From NCBI RefSeq assembly GCF_005239225.2, contig NC_133293.1, positions 17,576,333 to 17,640,332 of the forward strand: a DNA stretch of 64,000 bases. Direction: 5' to 3'. Under the pieces are notes generated by a model, which saw only the letters and a program-made list of their open reading frames with translations, was not told the DNA's origin and did no database searches. A program made the position numbers and the translations under genes. Origin of the DNA: Populus alba (Eukaryota > Streptophyta > Magnoliopsida > Malpighiales > Salicaceae). Within the stretch, counting starts at the first letter, position 1. Each line of letters opens with the position of its first letter. Positions 23,827-35,776 of the stretch are shown here, piece after piece.

Positions 23827-24151
23827 CTGAACTCGATGTGGATTTATCGCGTTTGAAAGACTTCTTTGTGAGCTCTAGCTGAGCATCACAAACATATTCA
23901 TTCTTTCAAACTCAACTTCATTGTAAACTTCATCCTCTGTTTCTCCAACTCAATCATTTGCCGTTGTTTCAAACTCTCAATTCTCCCGTGTATCTCTCCA
24001 AACTTCAATACCGCTCTCGCTAATTCCCTACACGCAGCCCCATCAGATAACCTGCATCCTCCATTCTGTGCCGTTTCTTCTTCAGTCTCTCTTCAAACCA
24101 CGCCATATCATCCTCGTCGTCATCGGAGGAGGTCTCACTATAACTTGCCAT
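23827..24151 (-). pseudogene. Trihelix transcription factor exon, frameshifted
   Basis: Read on the minus strand from ATG at 24151, the first frame gives [20 protein letters not shown] and stops after 43 codons. One frame over, the sequence continues as [20 protein letters not shown] and [16 protein letters not shown], then shifts again through FERMNMF and DAQLELTKKSFKRDKSTSSS before a donor-like CAG|GT at 23827. The ELARA...FGEI...LKQ.QM.ELEKQRM pattern is the C-terminal coiled coil of ASIL/6b-interacting-type trihelix factors. At least two frameshifts break it. The DNA-binding trihelix domain is not seen nearby, so this is a partial, dead copy. Confidence 0.65.
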
Positions 24152-27100
24152 ACCTAAAAACATCTTTTTTAGGGCTTTTTCTTTGACTTCACTGTGAAAT
24201 AACGGAGGTGGGTTTCTTGTCTGTGTTAGTAGTATTGCTGTTAGTGCCGATGAGAGAATCGAGACGGTAACAGGGCGGCCAACTTAACGGAGTGGGTTTG
24301 GATTTTTCTATCTTGTATTTTTTCTTCAACGTAACGATACGGTTTTTACACAGGACGTCGGTCTTTTTAGGTTTGACGCCGTTTTGACGGTTGTTGACGG
24401 TGTCGGCGACTTCTTTCCAGTCTTTTTGACCGACGTTACCCCTGTTAAGATTTATGTAACGGCCACCCCAGGCTCCGATTAGCGTGTCAGGGGCGCCATC
24501 GCTCCAACAATCTTCGCGACAACCATGATGGGGCCATGTGGTGGTGGCTGAAGGGCTATGGTGGCGAGTGGTTGTTCTGGGAGCTAAACTCCGGGGCCGG
24601 AGGGAGGAGGGAGTGTAGTATTAGAGGAGAAAAGAAGGAATTGTAGGATTGAAAGAAGAAGAGAGAGGGTACAAGGGGGAGGGCGATGGCCGAGCATTGT
24701 GACCGGAGATGACGTCAGCTATCGTCATGGGGTTTTGGACGGGAATGTAAATTTTGTTTTTGAACAACAATAATTGGATTATTACTATTAAATTATTATT
24801 ACATAAAGGCCTCTTAGGTTTTGCATTGTCGAAACATTTTGGAAGTTTTTTTTTTTTTTTTTTTTTTCCGGCCCTCATCCGGCTTCGGTTCGAGCCTTTT
24901 CACTTTTGGGCTTCGATGATATAAGATGTTAAGAGTCCCGGCCTCTTGGGTAAGGTAGCAATTGGTTTTAGGTCTATGGATGGGCCTTGAGAGCCGTTCT
25001 ATCTTTTCAGGACTGTGATGACTGTTTCTACAGAGATACCAAAAAAATCTTGCTAGCAAAATACTTTTGTTGATACTACTGTTTTTGTTGACTTACTAAA
25101 TAATATTTTTGTTATAATTTATAATATATTATTTTGAATTATTTGTATAATATATTATAATTACTGGTTTTTAAAATCTAGATGGTTTAATAAGTTGTAG
25201 TTAAATTAATTTATTGATTGTTAAAACAAGTGCGCGTAATTTGTGTTGAAATAAAAACTATAGACACAAAACAGTTGATAGGGAGTACAAATATGTGTTT
25301 TTTTTACATGAATGTATATAACCGCTTATAATTAAATCACTTGAAAATAACAATGACTGAAAAATTCGCATCGATTTATTTACCTGCATAGTTAGAAATT
25401 ATAAATATATTTTTTGTATCATGCGTTTACTGAAAAAATTTCATATTTTTCCTGAAAAAAAAATAAAAGAAAAAAATAGAGTTTCATTGTTTATTGTAAA
25501 GTTCTATTCATATTGTAAGAATATGTAAAGTGACGTTAGGTGAATGGATTTTTTTTATATGGAATTACAATGAATCTTTTACATAAAAAATCATTTTTAA
25601 TTACATGTAATATGAGTAGAACTTATAAAGAGTATATATGTGCATGAATAAGACTCTTATAAACCTTTTTTATTTTAATAAACCTGTTTTACATATAAAT
25701 TAACAGAACTTATCAAAAATCTTGGTGCATTTTTAATAAATTAATAGTATTCGCTTTTTTAAGCATTTCTAGTGTTTTCACAGATAAAATAAAGCACTAA
25801 TAATATACTAATATAGGTCATGAGTGATTTAAAAAACTTTATTCTATGCTATTTTTTAGGTTCAAATATTTTTTAAAAAAATATATTTAACGTTTTTTTT
25901 AATTAGAAGTGAGATTAAATTTATAAATTATTATTGTAGATATGCTATTATGATAATATTATATCAATCATGTAACACTCGATCAAAAAAAAAAAAAAAA
26001 TCGTTTGGATTTGCTAGCTGTGACGGTCAAATTTTATCTATGAATTGAAATCATGCTCGGGCAAATATTACACACATGATTGAGACGGGATGATCGCAGC
26101 AATGCTCAGCTCCTACAACTACTTCCATTATTTCTCATAAACTATACCAAGCACGAGAACTGTTGAAAATATCATGCCAAGCTGCTCGGCAGGTCAGCTG
26201 TTTGTTCTTGAACAATCGAGCCTGTGAAAGTTGAAACCTCCGGGGAAAAAGAACTCGGGCTGCCTGTCAAACCTGTAATCTAATTTTAGGTCAATATCCT
26301 TTTATAGTGGCAGAATATTGTATTGTAAACCAAGGACAGATCCGAGTTGTGCAATAAAAACTAACAGCAGCAGTAGGTAGCAGCCCGTGGATTTTAGGAA
26401 ACAAGCTCGGGAAGACGTTTTCCGAGAAGAACGATTAAGCCATCCTATCCTATATTATTTTCTTGTTTTTTCGAACAGCTGATCATTACATGTGCTGTGT
26501 TTGTTTGGAGATGGTTAAGATGTTCTGTCCGGTAGAGAAACGAATCCGATGATCATTTAAATCGGCCCGGAGAAAAAAACTTAACAAGATTCTTGGATTC
26601 ATCCATCGTGCACACTGTCCTGAACTTCGAGCTTCAACGGGCCGGAAATTAAATCTTCATTAAATACTAAACTGATAATCTTCCCAGAATTTATGGTAAT
26701 CATTAGCTAATTAAGTAACAGGTCTTTTTATATTCATTGGCAAAAGAAAGAAACTCAACTTCCCATCCTATAAAAAACATCATCACTTTACCGAGATATT
26801 TTTGACCAGCCAAGCAGCAAGCTTGAAGAATCACGTGTCTTATTATTCAACAAAGTCTATCAACCGCACCTTTTGTGAAGGAGATATAATCACTATATAT
26901 TTGACTAGCATATGTATCATGTGATTTTAAATAGTTTTTTTAAATAGGCAGAGTCATGCATGTCCATAGAAAAGAGAACTACAGTTAATTAAGCTCCTCA
27001 AAATTATATTAATTATTATATCTATCTCTCCAACCTGTATATAATCCTGATCGTCTGATCAATTGGGTTAAAAATGTACGCAAAATCGGTTTTCCTTTCT

Positions 27101-27207
27101 TCCACTCTGACATCCTGTTGTGTGTCCTGTTCCTGCTTTTATAGCAAAAAATTATAAATGGTAGGTTTTCTAGTGTAACTTATGGTACATGCATGTGTTG
27201 ATATATT
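24152..27207. other. Gene-free intergenic region
   Basis: 24170-24700 is relatively GC-rich, with G/C-skewed tracts of a kind also seen at 46400-46830, possibly old retroelement sequence. A long T run lies at about 24847-24867. From 25050 to 26000 the DNA is very AT-rich. No ORF here resembles a protein. Confidence 0.45.
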
Positions 27208-27216
27208 GAGAAGTCT
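27208..27216. repeat. Left target-site duplication of a SINE
   Basis: GAGAAGTCT, identical to 27394-27402. Confidence 0.8.
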
Positions 27217-27393
27217 TTAAGGGACGTAGCGTGGTGGTAAAAAACTTGAAATCTACACAGCAGGTCTTGAGTTTGAGTCAGGACATGCACCTCTTGTAAG
27301 AGCCTAGAACAGAGTTTTACTCACTCACCTGGGCCTACAAAGTGCGCTTTTGGAAAAGTGGTTTCTTCGAATCAAAAAAAAGAAAAAAGAAAA
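27217..27393 (+). mobile_element. tRNA-derived SINE with A-rich tail
   Basis: A 177-bp unit flanked by a perfect 9-bp duplication. Near the 5' end, GTAGCGTGGTGGT resembles a polymerase III A box and GAGTTTGAGTC a B box at tRNA-like spacing. The 3' end is an A-rich tail (CAAAAAAAAGAAAAAAGAAAA). These are the hallmarks of a SINE moved by LINE machinery. It has no coding capacity. Confidence 0.8.
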
Positions 27394-27402
27394 GAGAAGT
27401 CT
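27394..27402. repeat. Right target-site duplication of the SINE
   Basis: GAGAAGTCT directly after the A-rich tail. Confidence 0.8.
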
Positions 27403-27815
27403 ACTATTGTTTGCAGGTCTATTGTCTCGCACGTTACAGAATTGGGGTTGAACAGGGCGTATCATCCACCCATGGTTGCTTGATCCAAGCATAAAACTGT
27501 GAAATTCAAGCAATTGCCAGGCAATTTGAAATGCTGATATACCTCAGATCATATCTACAATTTCAGATCCCAAAGAAGGCCCACGTACCCTTCTTCTAGT
27601 TAATTCAAACTCTATTGAAGATAGCCATCAATTAGACTAATATTCTATCTCAGCATCATACCCAACATTATCATTTAAATTATAGAATCTTTTTTAAGTA
27701 CATCTTGTCTTATATCCTTTTGTGAAAAGACGCGATGGGTTTAATCACAAACCAGGCTGGAAAAAAGGAGACAGATCATATCAGCAAGAAAAAAAGCATA
27801 CGATCATGCATATCC

Positions 27816-27849
<34 letters not shown>

Positions 27850-30842
27850 AGCCGTATATTTATTGCTCTTATCTAATCCGATGTGTTTCTTAAAACCTTT
27901 ACATAACTTTGGATATATGCAACATCTTTGGTCCCATAGGCTCTTGGTTTTGACCTTAAATAAAACTACCCCTAGCTACCCGTGGGGTATTTTTTTTTTT
28001 TTTCCCTTGACGTTGCTCTTATCACCCTCGCTCGATTCCTTGTATTCCAAATATTCTCCTGTTGCCTCTCTATTGAAAATAAACTAGATTTTATTTTTAA
28101 AAAACAGACGAATCGATTTATTAATTGAGAATCGGTTGAGCAGCTGGAATAAATTGAACTGGTCCATTATTTTTTAAAATTGGTCCAATTATTTACTGAT
28201 TCAGTCAGTAAAATACAATTTATTCTTAAAAAAAAATATAATTCAAATTTTCAAAGTTACCATATAGTTTTTGTAGATATATATTTTCTATATTATCAGC
28301 TTCTTGGTTTGATTATTGCAAAACTTCTCATGCTTTCTTGATTTAGGTTACATTGGATACTATCTCAAAAGTGACATCATCTAAATATTAGTTGGTGATT
28401 TTTTAAGAAGATGGAAGAGACATGTGTGATAGAGAAGATTCTAAAATGCAACATGTATCAAATATTGAGGTTCTAAATCGTTATATCATTGAAATATTTT
28501 GTTTTTGGACTGCGCGATATCCTCAAATTATGCTATTTTCGCCAAAACTTTTTCATCATTTAATTTAATATATTTGAGTGCTAATTGCCCAATTTATCCG
28601 AAGATTAACAAGCATCTAGATATATCGTTAAAGTGCAAGCTAGCTGGTATCTTAGATATTGCTTTTGTCTCACTATTTCCTATTGATGTTCTAGGTTTGG
28701 ACAATTAAGTATTACTCTAAAAGGCATGGGTTTTTCACCGCGTAAGGCTCCATTGTTAATCCTCTTGTACATTATTTTTATGGGTGGGTGTGCAAAGTTT
28801 TATATTTTTTCAATTTGATCCTTCAATTTTTTTATTTTTTTAGCGCTTTAGTTGTCATTAAAGACCAATTGATTTTGATTTTTAATGAAAAGATAAGATT
28901 GAAATAAGAGAAACCAAAATGAAAAAGGTGACAAACATGGGTGACATGCCATAAGTTTCGCAAAAGATACACTTTGATCCTTAAACTTTAAAAATCACGT
29001 AAATTATATAATTTCAATATCTCAATATTTTTCCAATTCAATTTCACGTGTAAAATTATTTTTGTTATAATATCTCAATATTTTTCTTTATTTTTTTATT
29101 TATATAAAAATTAATACCTTATTTTTCTCATTAGGTTTGTCATTTTGTTTTTAATAGGAGAGCCTCTTTTTAAAATCAATGGCATTAGTTTTTTAGTTGT
29201 ACATTTAAATTTGAATAGTTTTTTTTATTGATAATTTTTTTTTATATTTTATATGGATGAACTTTATTTTTAAAAAGTAAAAAAATTATTTTCATATAAT
29301 AATTTATAATATGTGCAACTTTGCATGGTGTTTTGTTTCTTTTTATTTTATTCTATCAATTTAATTTGCGTCTCTATTTACTATTGTTTGCTTAAATAAA
29401 AAAAATAATATTAATAAATAAATTTAGCAAACATAACTGAGTAAATATCTCGTTTTTCAAGATTAAATATTTTGATCTACAACGTATATTTCGTGATTTT
29501 TCAAGTTTTATTTTAGGTATCGTTAATTAATAACTTTTATTTATTTATTCGCACATATAGTACATGATTTATTTGTTTATATATATGCATAAACAAATTA
29601 TTTGAACTTGGAATTTTTAAATTATAGAAATATGTTAAAAAAAACTTGCATTTATAATTTTTTTATAAAAAAATAAAAATATTTAATCTACAGTGAAGCG
29701 TGGTTCATATAACTAATAGAAATTAAACAATGGTACGCATTTAGATATTATTCTTTAATTCGGAGAAGATAAAATCAATGAAAGAAAATTTTCTATGGTT
29801 ATAACATTGCTTACGAAATGCTTTAATCACCGTTAGAGAAATCGGGGTCCGCAGCCCCGACAAAGACCATTGTGCCTCGCATGCATTGCTTCTTGATGCC
29901 CTCTCTCAGCTAGAGCCATTATTTATTTATTTCCAGGAACAGGTGCCATTGTATTTCTGGCTAGCTAGATATGAGGTCCATTAATTGAATTATCTTGCAG
30001 CTGATCCCTATTGATTAATTAACAATAGGCTATGGTGTATGTACCGCGGGAGGAGTTAATTATTTGACTTTTGTGAGTAATTCAGGCAAAAAGACCTGGC
30101 TTCTAATTAGCTTGTATATATACACGATCGATACTATTAATGACGAACGTGTTTATTCCAAAACCTTTCAATTAATCATTCAAACATTTCAATTATTACT
30201 CAAATGAAACAGTTGATGCAATCTTCTAATTCAAATTGTGTGATTCTCACAACTTGGAAAGATTTAATCATGATTATCATTCCAAATCCTATAATGATCA
30301 CGGGAAACACGGATTAATTAATACTTGCACGCATGCTTTCACACATGTTTGTTATGTATGGAAAAGAAAGGAGAAGACTCTCGAATTTCTTCAATGATTT
30401 TTTGTTGATGGGATCGATTAATGTGGTACATATTCACAGAAATATCTCAAATATTAATGAAAAATACAATATTCCCTGTCAGATATTCGTTCAATTTATC
30501 AAGAAACCAATTCTTTCTACCAAACAAAAAAACGTAACCATTTATCTCACTCATATAACACCCGTAATACTTGGGAGAATACCCTTTCTTTCAAATCTAT
30601 CTTTGTGCATGCTATCACATAGGTTCCTTTGATTTATACCATCATCGTGATCACAATTTTTTTTCTGCAATAATCCATCATGATTTACTATTTGAATCAT
30701 ATTAGGGTGTGTTTGGAATAATACACGGTAGTGATTTAAAGTATTTTTTTATTTATAAATATATTAAAATAAAATTATTTTTATTTTTTAAAAAATATTT
30801 TTTAATATTAAAATATAATCTAAAAATATAAAATAAAATTTT
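27403..30842. other. Gene-free intergenic region
   Basis: Contains a GA microsatellite at 27818-27846. A T/A-rich stretch at about 28780-29160, with phrases such as CAATTTGATCCTTCAAT, matches a recurrent poplar-type repeat. A copy of the AT-rich interspersed repeat lies at about 30711-30860. No gene is supported. Confidence 0.45.
27818..27846. repeat. GA microsatellite
   Basis: About 14 uninterrupted AG units. Confidence 0.95.
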
Positions 30843-30860
30843 TTAAAAAATATAACCTGC
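30711..30860 (+). repeat. AT-rich interspersed repeat copy
   Basis: It starts with GTGTGTTTGGAATAA, a frequent opening of this family, followed by the T-rich and A-rich arms around TTAATATTAAAATATAATC. Confidence 0.6.
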
Positions 30861-31099
30861 ATCGCGTTCCAACATAAAGCGAAAAGCCAGGTAATCGACG
30901 TGGAGGGGCAAATACCTATCCAAGCAAGGTCCAAGATCAAAGCTGGGCGTCTTTATAAAATACCGTTCCAAATCTATGGTTAATGGGTCCAACGATGTCC
31001 CAACAAATAACCCAAAGATATTCTTGAATTCACTAGAGCCCACCCTCAAAAGCTTGTCATCATCTAGATGCGCACAACTACAAGCAAGCAAACACAAGT
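30845..31099 (-). other. Unrecognised exon-like open frame
   Basis: On the minus strand a pyrimidine-rich tract ending TGCTTGTAG is followed by about 75 open codons containing LDDDKLLRVGSSEFKNIFG, then DLERYFIKTPSFDLGPCLD and RYLPLHVDYLAFRFMLERD, with the stop just inside the AT-rich repeat. Base composition is clearly less AT-rich than its surroundings. It could be a remnant exon whose end was replaced by the repeat. I recognise no family, and chance is possible. Confidence 0.2.
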
Positions 31100-31158
31100 A
31101 ACATGGTACATTAATCTTTCGTTATAAACATTATCAACTAGATAAATAAATATATATA

Positions 31159-31316
31159 TATATAAAAGATTGTTTACGTAACAGTTAGAATATCCTAAGT
31201 AGAAGAAATTTAAAAATTTAAATAAATATTTTCTATTCTAATTCGATTTGATTTGATTTCATATGATTAGAAGAAATATATATATAAAAGATTGTGTATG
31301 TAACAGTTAGAATATC
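31159..31316. repeat. Direct repeat in the BAHD promoter
   Basis: Two 36-bp copies, 31159-31194 and 31281-31316, differ at only two positions and lie 122 bases apart. Each contains the MYB-type core GTAACAGTTAG. They lie about 350-500 bases upstream of the BAHD start codon. Confidence 0.85.
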
Positions 31317-31580
31317 AACAAGGTAAAAATGAGATATTAGAAAGAGAGGTAGCTATCAATTCCGCCGAACAGACAGAAAGGAAAGACAAGCTATTAATTT
31401 GTTTTGATATATTTTTTTCCATAAAGTTATGCCCGGGGAATCTTGGCACAAATCTTTCACAGTTAGACATGGAAAAGATAGATAGACATGGTGGCAATAA
31501 TATTATTATCAATGATAACAACAACAGCAGCAGCAAGCAATAATTAAGAGGTAGGCACTAGGCACCAAATTTGTTTCCCT

Positions 31581-31586
31581 TATATA
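31581..31586 (+). promoter_or_regulatory. TATA box of the BAHD gene
   Basis: TATATA in the context CCCTTATATAGGACC, 84 bases before the ATG at 31665. This predicts a transcription start near 31612. Confidence 0.65.
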
Positions 31587-31664
31587 GGACCCAGAACACC
31601 CCTTCTCAGTTCTCATATTGCAAGTTGTAAGAACCAGAAAAACCAGAAAAAAATACCTCAAAAT

Positions 31665-32972
31665 ATGGCAAACTCTGTGCATGTCAAAGAAGCTGTAGTG
31701 ATCAAACCATCAGAGCCAACCCCGAGTCGTGTTCTATCTCTTTCAGCCCTTGATTCTCAGCTTTTTTTACGTTTCACTGTGGAGTACCTCTTAGTTTTCA
31801 AGGCTCGTCCTGGTTTAGACCAAAGTGTGATCACAGCCCGTGTCAAGGCTGCATTAGCTAAAATTTTGGTGCCTTATTATCCACTCGCAGGACGTGTCAG
31901 GGCCAAGCCCGATGGTTCAAGCCTGGAGGTTGTGTGTCGATCCCAGGGCGCGGTGTTTATGGAGGCTGTCTCCGATCTCGCGATCAACGACTTCGATAGG
32001 GCCCCACGTTACGTGACACAATGGAGGAAGCTCCTGTCTCTCAACGTGTCAGACGTTCTTAAAGGGGCCCCAACTCTTGTTATCCAGCTGACGTGGCTCA
32101 AAGGTGGAGCTGCCACGTTAGGTGTTGGTTTTAACCATTGTGTCTGCGATGGAATTGGCAGTGCTGAGTTTCTTAACTCTTTCGCTGAGTTAGCTGTGAG
32201 TCAAAACCGAGTTTCTGATTTGAAGCCCCAGCCCATTTGGGATCGCTACCTTTTTGATCCCATAAAGGCTTCTCATTGTTACTCAGCGAGTCTTATCGAG
32301 TTCAACCGAGTTCCCGACCTCTGTGGTTTTACAAGTCGCTTCTCTAATGAAAAGCTCGTCCCCACTTCAATAATATTCGATAAGAGGTGGCTAAACGAGT
32401 TACAGAAACTCGCTTTGTCAACGAGTGGACCTGTCGAGTTAGCATACACGTCTTACGAGGTACTATCAGCTCATGTATGGAGGAGCTGGGCCAGATCTCT
32501 AAACTTTCCGTCAAACCAAATCTTGAAGCTTCTTTTTAGTATAAATGTCAGAAACCGAGTGAAACCTAGCGTGCCCACTGGATACTACGGCAACGCATTT
32601 GTTCTGGGCTGTGCGCAGACAAGTGTTAAAGATTTGTCAGAGAAGGGCTTAGGTTACGCAGCCATGTTGATAAAAAGAGCTAAAGAGAGAGTGGATAACG
32701 AGTACGTAAGATCAGTGATTGAATTAGTGAGTCAGGCAAGAGCGTGTCCTGACTCAGTAGGTGTGTTGATCATGTCGCAATGGTCAAAGCTAGGGTTAGA
32801 GAGGGTTGACTTTGGAATGGGGAAGCCAGTTCACGTGGGTCCAATATGTAGTGACAGGTACTGTTTGATTTTACCTGTTCATAATCAACAGGATGCTGTT
32901 AAAGTGATGGTAGCTGTCCCTGCAAGCGGTGTTGACAAGTATGAGTTTTTGGTCAAGAGTCCATACTCTTGA
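31665..32972 (+). CDS. BAHD (HXXXD-type) acyltransferase
   Basis: An intronless gene of 435 residues, the normal BAHD length. The catalytic HXXXD motif is HCVCD at residues 158-162, where the histidine deprotonates the acceptor hydroxyl or amine so that it attacks an acyl-CoA. The C-terminal structural motif DFGWG appears as DFGMG at 382-386, with methionine for tryptophan. Family landmarks VPYYPLAGRVR (residues 69-79) and YYGNAF are present. BAHD enzymes are cytosolic and make acylated phenolics, esters, waxes and alkaloids; the acceptor of this one cannot be told from sequence. The DFGMG variant and the N-terminus VKEAVVIKPSEPTPS put it outside the hydroxycinnamoyl-shikimate transferase group. 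The frame is intact, with a nearby TATA box. Confidence 0.93.
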   Translation: MANSVHVKEAVVIKPSEPTPSRVLSLSALDSQLFLRFTVEYLLVFKARPGLDQSVITARVKAALAKILVPYYPLAGRVRAKPDGSSLEVVCRSQGAVFMEAVSDLAINDFDRAPRYVTQWRKLLSLNVSDVLKGAPTLVIQLTWLKGGAATLGVGFNHCVCDGIGSAEFLNSFAELAVSQNRVSDLKPQPIWDRYLFDPIKASHCYSASLIEFNRVPDLCGFTSRFSNEKLVPTSIIFDKRWLNELQKLALSTSGPVELAYTSYEVLSAHVWRSWARSLNFPSNQILKLLFSINVRNRVKPSVPTGYYGNAFVLGCAQTSVKDLSEKGLGYAAMLIKRAKERVDNEYVRSVIELVSQARACPDSVGVLIMSQWSKLGLERVDFGMGKPVHVGPICSDRYCLILPVHNQQDAVKVMVAVPASGVDKYEFLVKSPYS

Positions 32973-34481
32973 GGACCATTAGGGTTTTGGCTCTTTCGTT
33001 GACTTGTACTATCAGTTTTGACATTTAGCTTTTCTCTGAGCTGGTGATCGAGTCCAATCGTGATCTAATGAGATTAGTACATGTAGTATTAATTGTTAGC
33101 TTTTTATCTTTTTGAGGAATGTGGTTGTCACGCCCGAGTTTTGTACTCTTTTTAGCTTTTCAAAAGCACGAGGAATCCAATGAAACGACTCCTTTTAATC
33201 GTTACTACATTCGACCTCCCTTGTGTCAGTTTGGACGGGATTTTGCTCATCGTTTGCTACAAATATATTTATATATATAGTTTGGGGCTTGTCTCTCTTC
33301 TAATTTGATGTTTTTATACATGAAAAAACACTTTAAGATGCAAGTTGAATTGCATTATTAAATACACCCTAAATAAATTGAGTGTGAACATGTAATTAAT
33401 CGTTTGTTTGACGCAATTATTGTTTGAAATCATAATTTAAATATCCTGGCATACAAGGTAAGGACGGGGAAAAAAAACTATGCTCATTCAACCAATTTAA
33501 TGTCCGGGATTACTGCGGTCAAGCATGAATGAAATGCATATTTTCACCCACCGAATCATAATATAGAAAGCGTGTTTAACATTATGATTGGACTGCGATC
33601 GCGAATTAGTGATATTAATGTTTCCTAAATTGGAGTTTTTTCCGTCCTAAAATAAGCTATAATTTGTCCTAGTATTTTTTATGTTGAGGAATATATTCCT
33701 TTCATCGATGTTAAAATAGCAAATCCCATATGAAAATTACTGTTAATTATGTCATTAATGTGTGTAATTGTGAATTAATCTCTCTGGTTTAATTAAAAAA
33801 TTAATTAATTAGTGCCTTTTATTTTAAAAAATAATTATTTACTATCTTTATTGGTGTTAACTACTTTGATTTAATATTATATTATTTCCCAAGAATGTCT
33901 ACTTTCCTCAACAAACTTTTCATAATATCTATTTTTTTATTTTTTTACTTCTTGAAACAAGAAATGAAAAAAAGAAGCATAAAATAGAAAGAAAAAAGAC
34001 TGAATAATTGATTTTTTAGGCAAGAAGGATTAATTAATTCGTTTTTAGAAAATAAAGAGAATACTTTATAATTTAGTCCTCCAATTTCTGGACTTCGCTT
34101 TCTCTGCTGTATGTTTCTTATTTAAAAGCACGTTGCTTAATGATTTGATTTTTTTAACTGTCTTATTTAGAAGTTGTGTTTATTGAATGAGCAGTCATAG
34201 GTTTTGAGTCCTGTCTAGTGTTGGCCTTCGACTGGTCGTGGAGGAGGCTCTCGTGTCAGATCTATTCATATTATTCAAATTGAACGCGTAACATGTTCTT
34301 GCACAAAATGCTCCCAAGATAATTAAGAAACTAATTACGCAAATATAGCCAATTTGACTTACTAATTTAAATCTCTCAGCGTATCGATTAAAAAAGTTAA
34401 ACAAGAATATCTTTTGCCCCACCCACCTAAATATTCCTTTGGGCGCATCTTCGTGTAGGATTTCCAGACCAGACTCACCAG

Positions 34482-34486
<5 letters not shown>

Positions 34487-34543
<57 letters not shown>
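34487..34543. repeat. TA microsatellite
   Basis: About 28 uninterrupted TA units. Confidence 0.95.
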
Positions 34544-34546
<3 letters not shown>

Positions 34547-34739
34547 AAGTCCTTGACAGAGTATAAAAATCTGACTCGCCGCTGACAGCTACTGAATCTA
34601 TATAAATTAGCATCAAGGCACATGTGTACACCAAAGCTGAACCTTGAAGTACCCCTCTATTTTTAAATAATTCATTTCTATTATGAAAAGAGGGGGGGAA
34701 ATGGAGGAGAGACACTATAATTAAGTTATTGTTTATATT

Positions 34740-34860
34740 GTGACAGTGATTTAATTTAAAAATATATTAAAATATATTTTTATTTATTTATTTATTTTTC
34801 AATATCAATACATTAAAATAATTTAAAAATATATAAAATTAAATTATTTTTAAAAGCATG
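34740..34860 (+). repeat. AT-rich interspersed repeat copy
   Basis: T-rich and A-rich arms around ATCAATACATTAAAATAAT, the family's central box. Confidence 0.6.
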
Positions 34861-35540
34861 GTCCCATGTGCGCTTCGGACTTTTGATGGTCGTGCCTGGG
34901 CCAACGAGACTCCAAACAAACTCTTCGGTAGTAGCAAGGCCCAGTATGACAATGCAATGCATATTGAGGAATTAACAGTTAAAATATGGAATACTTTTTG
35001 GCCCATGTCAAAAATGGACCTCGAATTTTACCATCAGCGCCACACGGCACAAGTGAGATTATTTGACCTTCGCTTTTTTTAGCTTTCAAAACAAGGCAAT
35101 TAAAAATTTTTAGTAAGTATTTAAAAATAAATTGTTTGTGTTTTTTATTTTTAAAAGTAAAATTTTATTTTTATCAAAATAGGTTAGAGGTCTCTGGTTT
35201 AAAAACATGGGATGTGGTGCTTTTTAAGATGAAGGGCTACTTATTTTATTCTAAAAACCAAAATAATCTTCAGTATTATAAAATTGTAAAGGTATCTATA
35301 GTGCATTTACCCTGATATGTACATACATTGTCATTACGTTTCTTAATTAATTTAGTTGGTAGTTCTTTTTACTTCAAAAAATACCATATGATGTTGTGAT
35401 TCTTATTTTTTTCTTTTTTTACCTGTACTGTTCGTGATATTTTTAATGTTTTATGAAAAAAAAAATTCATTTTCTTAAGAAATTTAATTTAATTTTTTAA
35501 ATAAATTATTTAATTCAAGTATGTTATTTATGGTCATTTC

Positions 35541-35776
35541 CATATTTGTTTATTTTATTTTATTTTATTTTTTGATTTACGTGGGTGTCCGGGCCAACTT
35601 GCACGCACCATGACTAATCCCATGGTTCACTGAACATCCTGCAAACCCAGTGAACATGTAAGGCACCGCGGGGGTGACAGACGTGCACGGTGATGTTTGA
35701 ACTCAGGATGCAGAGGAAGGGAACAAGTCCCTTCAACCGCTGGGCCAAGACCTCAAGTGCCACATCTGTTTATTTT
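35541..35776 (-). mobile_element. tRNA-derived SINE with imperfect target duplication
   Basis: The body is about 35557-35760 on the minus strand. Read in that direction it starts near GGTCTTGGCCCAGCGGTTGA (A-box-like) and carries GAGTTCAAACATC (B-box-like) about 40 bases on. The tail, seen on the plus strand, is TTTTATTTTATTTTTT at the left. The flanks CATATTTGTTTATTTT (35541) and CACATCTGTTTATTTT (35761) match at 14 of 16 positions. It is the same family as the copies at 39916 and 41758. Confidence 0.75.

Larger units (their letters stand above)
32973..35540. other. Intergenic downstream of the BAHD gene
   Basis: Holds the BAHD 3' UTR, a TA microsatellite at 34487-34543 and an AT-rich interspersed repeat at about 34740-34860. 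Open frames here are short and run through low-complexity DNA. Confidence 0.45.

Noticed and set aside
34362..34715. 117-codon minus-strand frame
   Set aside because: It runs through the TA microsatellite as repeated Tyr-Ile and has no protein character.
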